A stretch of 64,000 bases of DNA from Rhodoferax saidenbachensis (GTDB lineage: Bacteria; Pseudomonadota; Gammaproteobacteria; Burkholderiales; Burkholderiaceae_C): NCBI RefSeq assembly GCF_001955715.1, contig NZ_CP019239.1:806001-870000 (forward strand). The letters are read 5' to 3'. Positions 61,848 to 64,000 of the stretch are shown one piece after another. Below the pieces are notes generated by a model. The model made no database searches. It was not told where the DNA came from and saw only the letters and a program-made list of their open reading frames with translations. Position 1 is the stretch's first letter; every line of letters starts with the position of its first letter. Position numbers and translations under genes: made by a program.

Positions 61848-64000
61848 TCAACCGCGCCGCCAGGTGTGGAACTTGCGGACCCACTCCAGCAGCGCATGCG
61901 GCTGGTGCGCGCGTTTCCATTCGCCGGCCGCGTATTTGTTGGCCTCGGACAGCGTGGGGTAGGTGTGGATGGTGCCCAGAATCTTGTTGAGTCCCAGGCC
62001 GTGGCGCATGGCCAGCACGTATTCGGCCAGCAGCTCGGCCGCATGGCTGCCGACGATGGTCACGCCCAGAATCTTGTCCTTGCCGGGCACGGTGAGCACT
62101 TTCACAAACCCGTGCGCCTCGCTGTCGGCAATGGCGCGGTCCAGGTCGTCAATGCCGTATTTCGTCACCTCATAGGCAACCCCTTGTTCCTTCGCATCCT
62201 GCTCATTCAGTCCCACACGTGCCACCTCGGGGTCGATGAAGGTGGCCCAGGGGATGACCGAGTAGTCGGCCTTGAACTTTTTGAAGTCGCCAAACAATGC
62301 GTTCACCGCGGCATACCAGGCCTGGTGGGATGCCGTGTGGGTGAACTGGAACGGCCCGGCCACATCCCCTGCTGCATAGATGTTGGGGTAAATGGTTTGC
62401 AGGTACTCGTTGGTCTGCACGGTCTTGTGGGTGGGGATGCCCAGCTCTTCCAGCCCGTAGCCGGTGAGGCGCGCGCTGCGGCCCACGGCGCACAGCAACT
62501 GGTCAAACGCGATGCTTTTTTCCGCGCCACCGTGTTCCACCACCAGGACCTTCTCGCCACCAGTGCGCTCGCAACGCAAAGCCTTGTGGCCAGTGAGCAC
62601 CTGTACGCCGTCTTTTTGCAGCGCCTCGGTGGCCAGTGCGGACACTTCAACGTCTTCGCGCAGCATGATGCGCGGCGCCATCTCGACTTGCGTGACCTGT
62701 GCGCCCAATCGTGCAAAGGCCTGTGCCAGTTCACACCCAATCGGACCACCGCCCAGCACCACCAGCCGTTTTGGAATCTCATCCAGCTTGGCAAAGGCGT
62801 CCCACAGCGTGTCGCTGGTGACATAACCCACGTCATCCAGCCCAGGAAGTGGCGGCACAAAGGGGCGGGCACCTGCAGCGATGACGATGCTGCGGGTGGT
62901 CAACACCTGCTTGCCGCCGCCGTTGAGCGCAATCTCTACTGTCCACGGGTTGACGATCTTCGCGTAACCCTGCAGCACTTCCACACCCAGGCCGGTGTAG
63001 CGCTCCACACTGTCGTGCGGCTCGATGGCGGCAATGATGGCGTGGATGCGCTGCATCACCGCCTTGAAACTGAAGGTCGGCTCTGCGTTGTGCAGGCCGT
63101 AGGTCTTGCCGTTGCGCATCTGCTGCGCCAGCTTGGCGCTTTTGATCAGTGCCTTGCTCGGCACACAGCCGTAGTTCAGGCAGTCGCCGCCCATCTTGTG
63201 CGCTTCCACCAGCGTCACCTTGGCCTTGACCACGGCGGCGATGTAGGCGGACACCAGCCCGCCCGCGCCGCCGCCGATGACGATGAGATTGCGGTCAAAG
63301 GTCTTGGGGCGCACGGCGTTCCAGCGTGCATACACGCGGCGTTTTTGCACAGCATTCAGTACCCAACGCGCCAGCAGCGGAAAGAGGCCCAGCAGTACAA
63401 AAGAGCCCAGCAGCGCCGGGCTCACGACGTCCCGCAGGCTTTGGATGCTGGCCAGTTGGGTGCCCGCATTCACATACACCGCCGTGCCTGCCAGCATGCC
63501 CAACTGGCTCGCCCAGTAAAACGTCCGGGTGCGCATGGCAGTCAGCCCCATGGCCAGGTTGATCACAAAGAAGGGCACCAGCGGTACCAGCCGCAGGCTC
63601 AGCAGGTAAAACACGCCTTCGCGCTCCACGCCCTTGTTGATCTCCTCCAGCCGCGTGGAAAAGCGGGCCTGCACCACGTCACGCAATACAAAACGCGCTA
63701 TCAGGAACGACAACGTGGCCCCGATGCTGGACGCAAACGACACCAGCAGCAGCCCCCAGCCCAGGCCAAACAGGGCACCTCCCGCCAGCGTCAGGATGAC
63801 GGCGCCTGGCAACGACAGCGACGTCACCGCGACGTACAGCAGAAAGTAGGTCGCGCGCACCGTCCAGGGCGACTCTGCATAACCCTGGGCCAGGCGGTCC
63901 TGGCTGGCCTGCAGGGCGTCCAGGCTCAGGTACTGGTTCAGTCCCAGCGCAAAAAACAAGACCACGCCTGCGAGCAGCAGGCCCAGCACGCCGAGTTTTT
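61848..64000 (-). CDS. TVP38/DedA-like membrane domain fused to a mercuric-reductase-type flavoprotein (5' end outside window)
   Basis: At least 713 residues; the frame is open to the window edge and may begin upstream. The N-terminal 230 residues have several helices and VTSLSLPGAVILTLAGGALFG and LVPLVPFFVINLAMGLT, the SNARE-associated/TVP38 pattern. From about residue 235 comes a complete dihydrolipoamide-dehydrogenase-like enzyme. It has FAD motif IVIGGGAGGLVSAYIAA, redox disulfide GGDCLNYGCVPSKAL, NAD site VLGGGPIGCELAQAFARLG, and dimer motif HTYPTLSEA. The Hg-binding C-terminal Cys pair of MerA is absent. I infer membrane-linked NAD(P)H-dependent redox activity. Confidence 0.88.
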   Translation of the reverse strand, partial: KLGVLGLLLAGVVLFFALGLNQYLSLDALQASQDRLAQGYAESPWTVRATYFLLYVAVTSLSLPGAVILTLAGGALFGLGWGLLLVSFASSIGATLSFLIARFVLRDVVQARFSTRLEEINKGVEREGVFYLLSLRLVPLVPFFVINLAMGLTAMRTRTFYWASQLGMLAGTAVYVNAGTQLASIQSLRDVVSPALLGSFVLLGLFPLLARWVLNAVQKRRVYARWNAVRPKTFDRNLIVIGGGAGGLVSAYIAAVVKAKVTLVEAHKMGGDCLNYGCVPSKALIKSAKLAQQMRNGKTYGLHNAEPTFSFKAVMQRIHAIIAAIEPHDSVERYTGLGVEVLQGYAKIVNPWTVEIALNGGGKQVLTTRSIVIAAGARPFVPPLPGLDDVGYVTSDTLWDAFAKLDEIPKRLVVLGGGPIGCELAQAFARLGAQVTQVEMAPRIMLREDVEVSALATEALQKDGVQVLTGHKALRCERTGGEKVLVVEHGGAEKSIAFDQLLCAVGRSARLTGYGLEELGIPTHKTVQTNEYLQTIYPNIYAAGDVAGPFQFTHTASHQAWYAAVNALFGDFKKFKADYSVIPWATFIDPEVARVGLNEQDAKEQGVAYEVTKYGIDDLDRAIADSEAHGFVKVLTVPGKDKILGVTIVGSHAAELLAEYVLAMRHGLGLNKILGTIHTYPTLSEANKYAAGEWKRAHQPHALLEWVRKFHTWRRG

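Overview
The window looks like a chromosomal segment of a betaproteobacterium of the Comamonadaceae (Rhodoferax/Polaromonas/Acidovorax-like). This rests on 'MKKTL..AxAALAASxASFAQ' gram-negative porins, a zwf-hexR / tal-pgi arrangement, CIRCE-controlled groESL, a MobA-type 3-hydroxybenzoate 4-monooxygenase with a divergent LysR gene, Coq7, PilU, SelD, and several short intergenic repeat families I associate with this family. No rRNA, tRNA or CRISPR array was seen.

Region 1 (about 1-20.4 kb) is accessory DNA. It opens with a one-direction series of small minus-strand genes for poorly known proteins (DUF4375/DMP19, DUF3144, RraB-like, membrane proteins). Several have a stop codon inside a GCCTAAC/GCTTAAC-type heptamer, and RYYYAAC/GTTRRRY heptamers lie between genes, as in an integron cassette array. 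No integron integrase is in the window. A second patch of the same kind lies at 15.6-17.5 kb (coiled-coil membrane protein, lipocalin-like secreted protein, DUF3592). Between them are a membrane-embedded alpha/beta hydrolase, a lipoprotein lipase, and a translationally coupled three-gene operon (8.4-15.1 kb) of an unknown protein, a two-HKD phospholipase-D-fold protein and a 1145-residue SNF2-like helicase: a good candidate for an anti-phage defence system. At 18.4-19.9 kb is a toxin-antitoxin-chaperone (TAC) module: HigB-like toxin, HigA-like antitoxin with a C-terminal extension, and a SecB-like chaperone, behind a perfect 16-bp palindrome. It is flanked by wreckage: an SRAP-domain remnant and the C-terminal end of a tyrosine recombinase. 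A diverged non-coding sequence family recurs at 4.8, 6.7-7.1, 15.6, 17.6 and 20.2 kb, at the edges of these units.

Region 2 (20.4-34.5 kb) holds small Cys-rich proteins, a histone-H1-like Ala/Lys protein, a hybrid sensor kinase with a response regulator and a Crp/Fnr-type regulator, envelope genes (glycine-zipper lipoprotein, BON-domain lipoprotein, OmpA-like protein), a chemoreceptor, queC, an SbmA/YddA-type ABC exporter, a 5'-nucleotidase and a triple-repeat DUF4148 protein.

Region 3 (34.6-50 kb) is metabolic: a LysR regulator, ilvA, an OsmC protein, coq7, three tandem porin genes each followed by a terminator, and the central sugar cluster hexR-zwf / tal-pgi, with an inverted repeat in the zwf-tal promoter gap. 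Then come a YcaQ/AlkX-type glycosylase and a HAD hydrolase.

Region 4 (50-64 kb) carries mobA with its divergent LysR gene, groESL, a YhgE/Pip-type membrane protein, pilU, selD, a selD-associated flavoprotein, and a two-domain TVP38 plus pyridine-nucleotide-disulfide oxidoreductase cut by the window end. A roughly 550-bp imperfect palindrome fills the gap after selD. Repeat-derived DNA also appears inside the reading frames of pgi and the ABC transporter.
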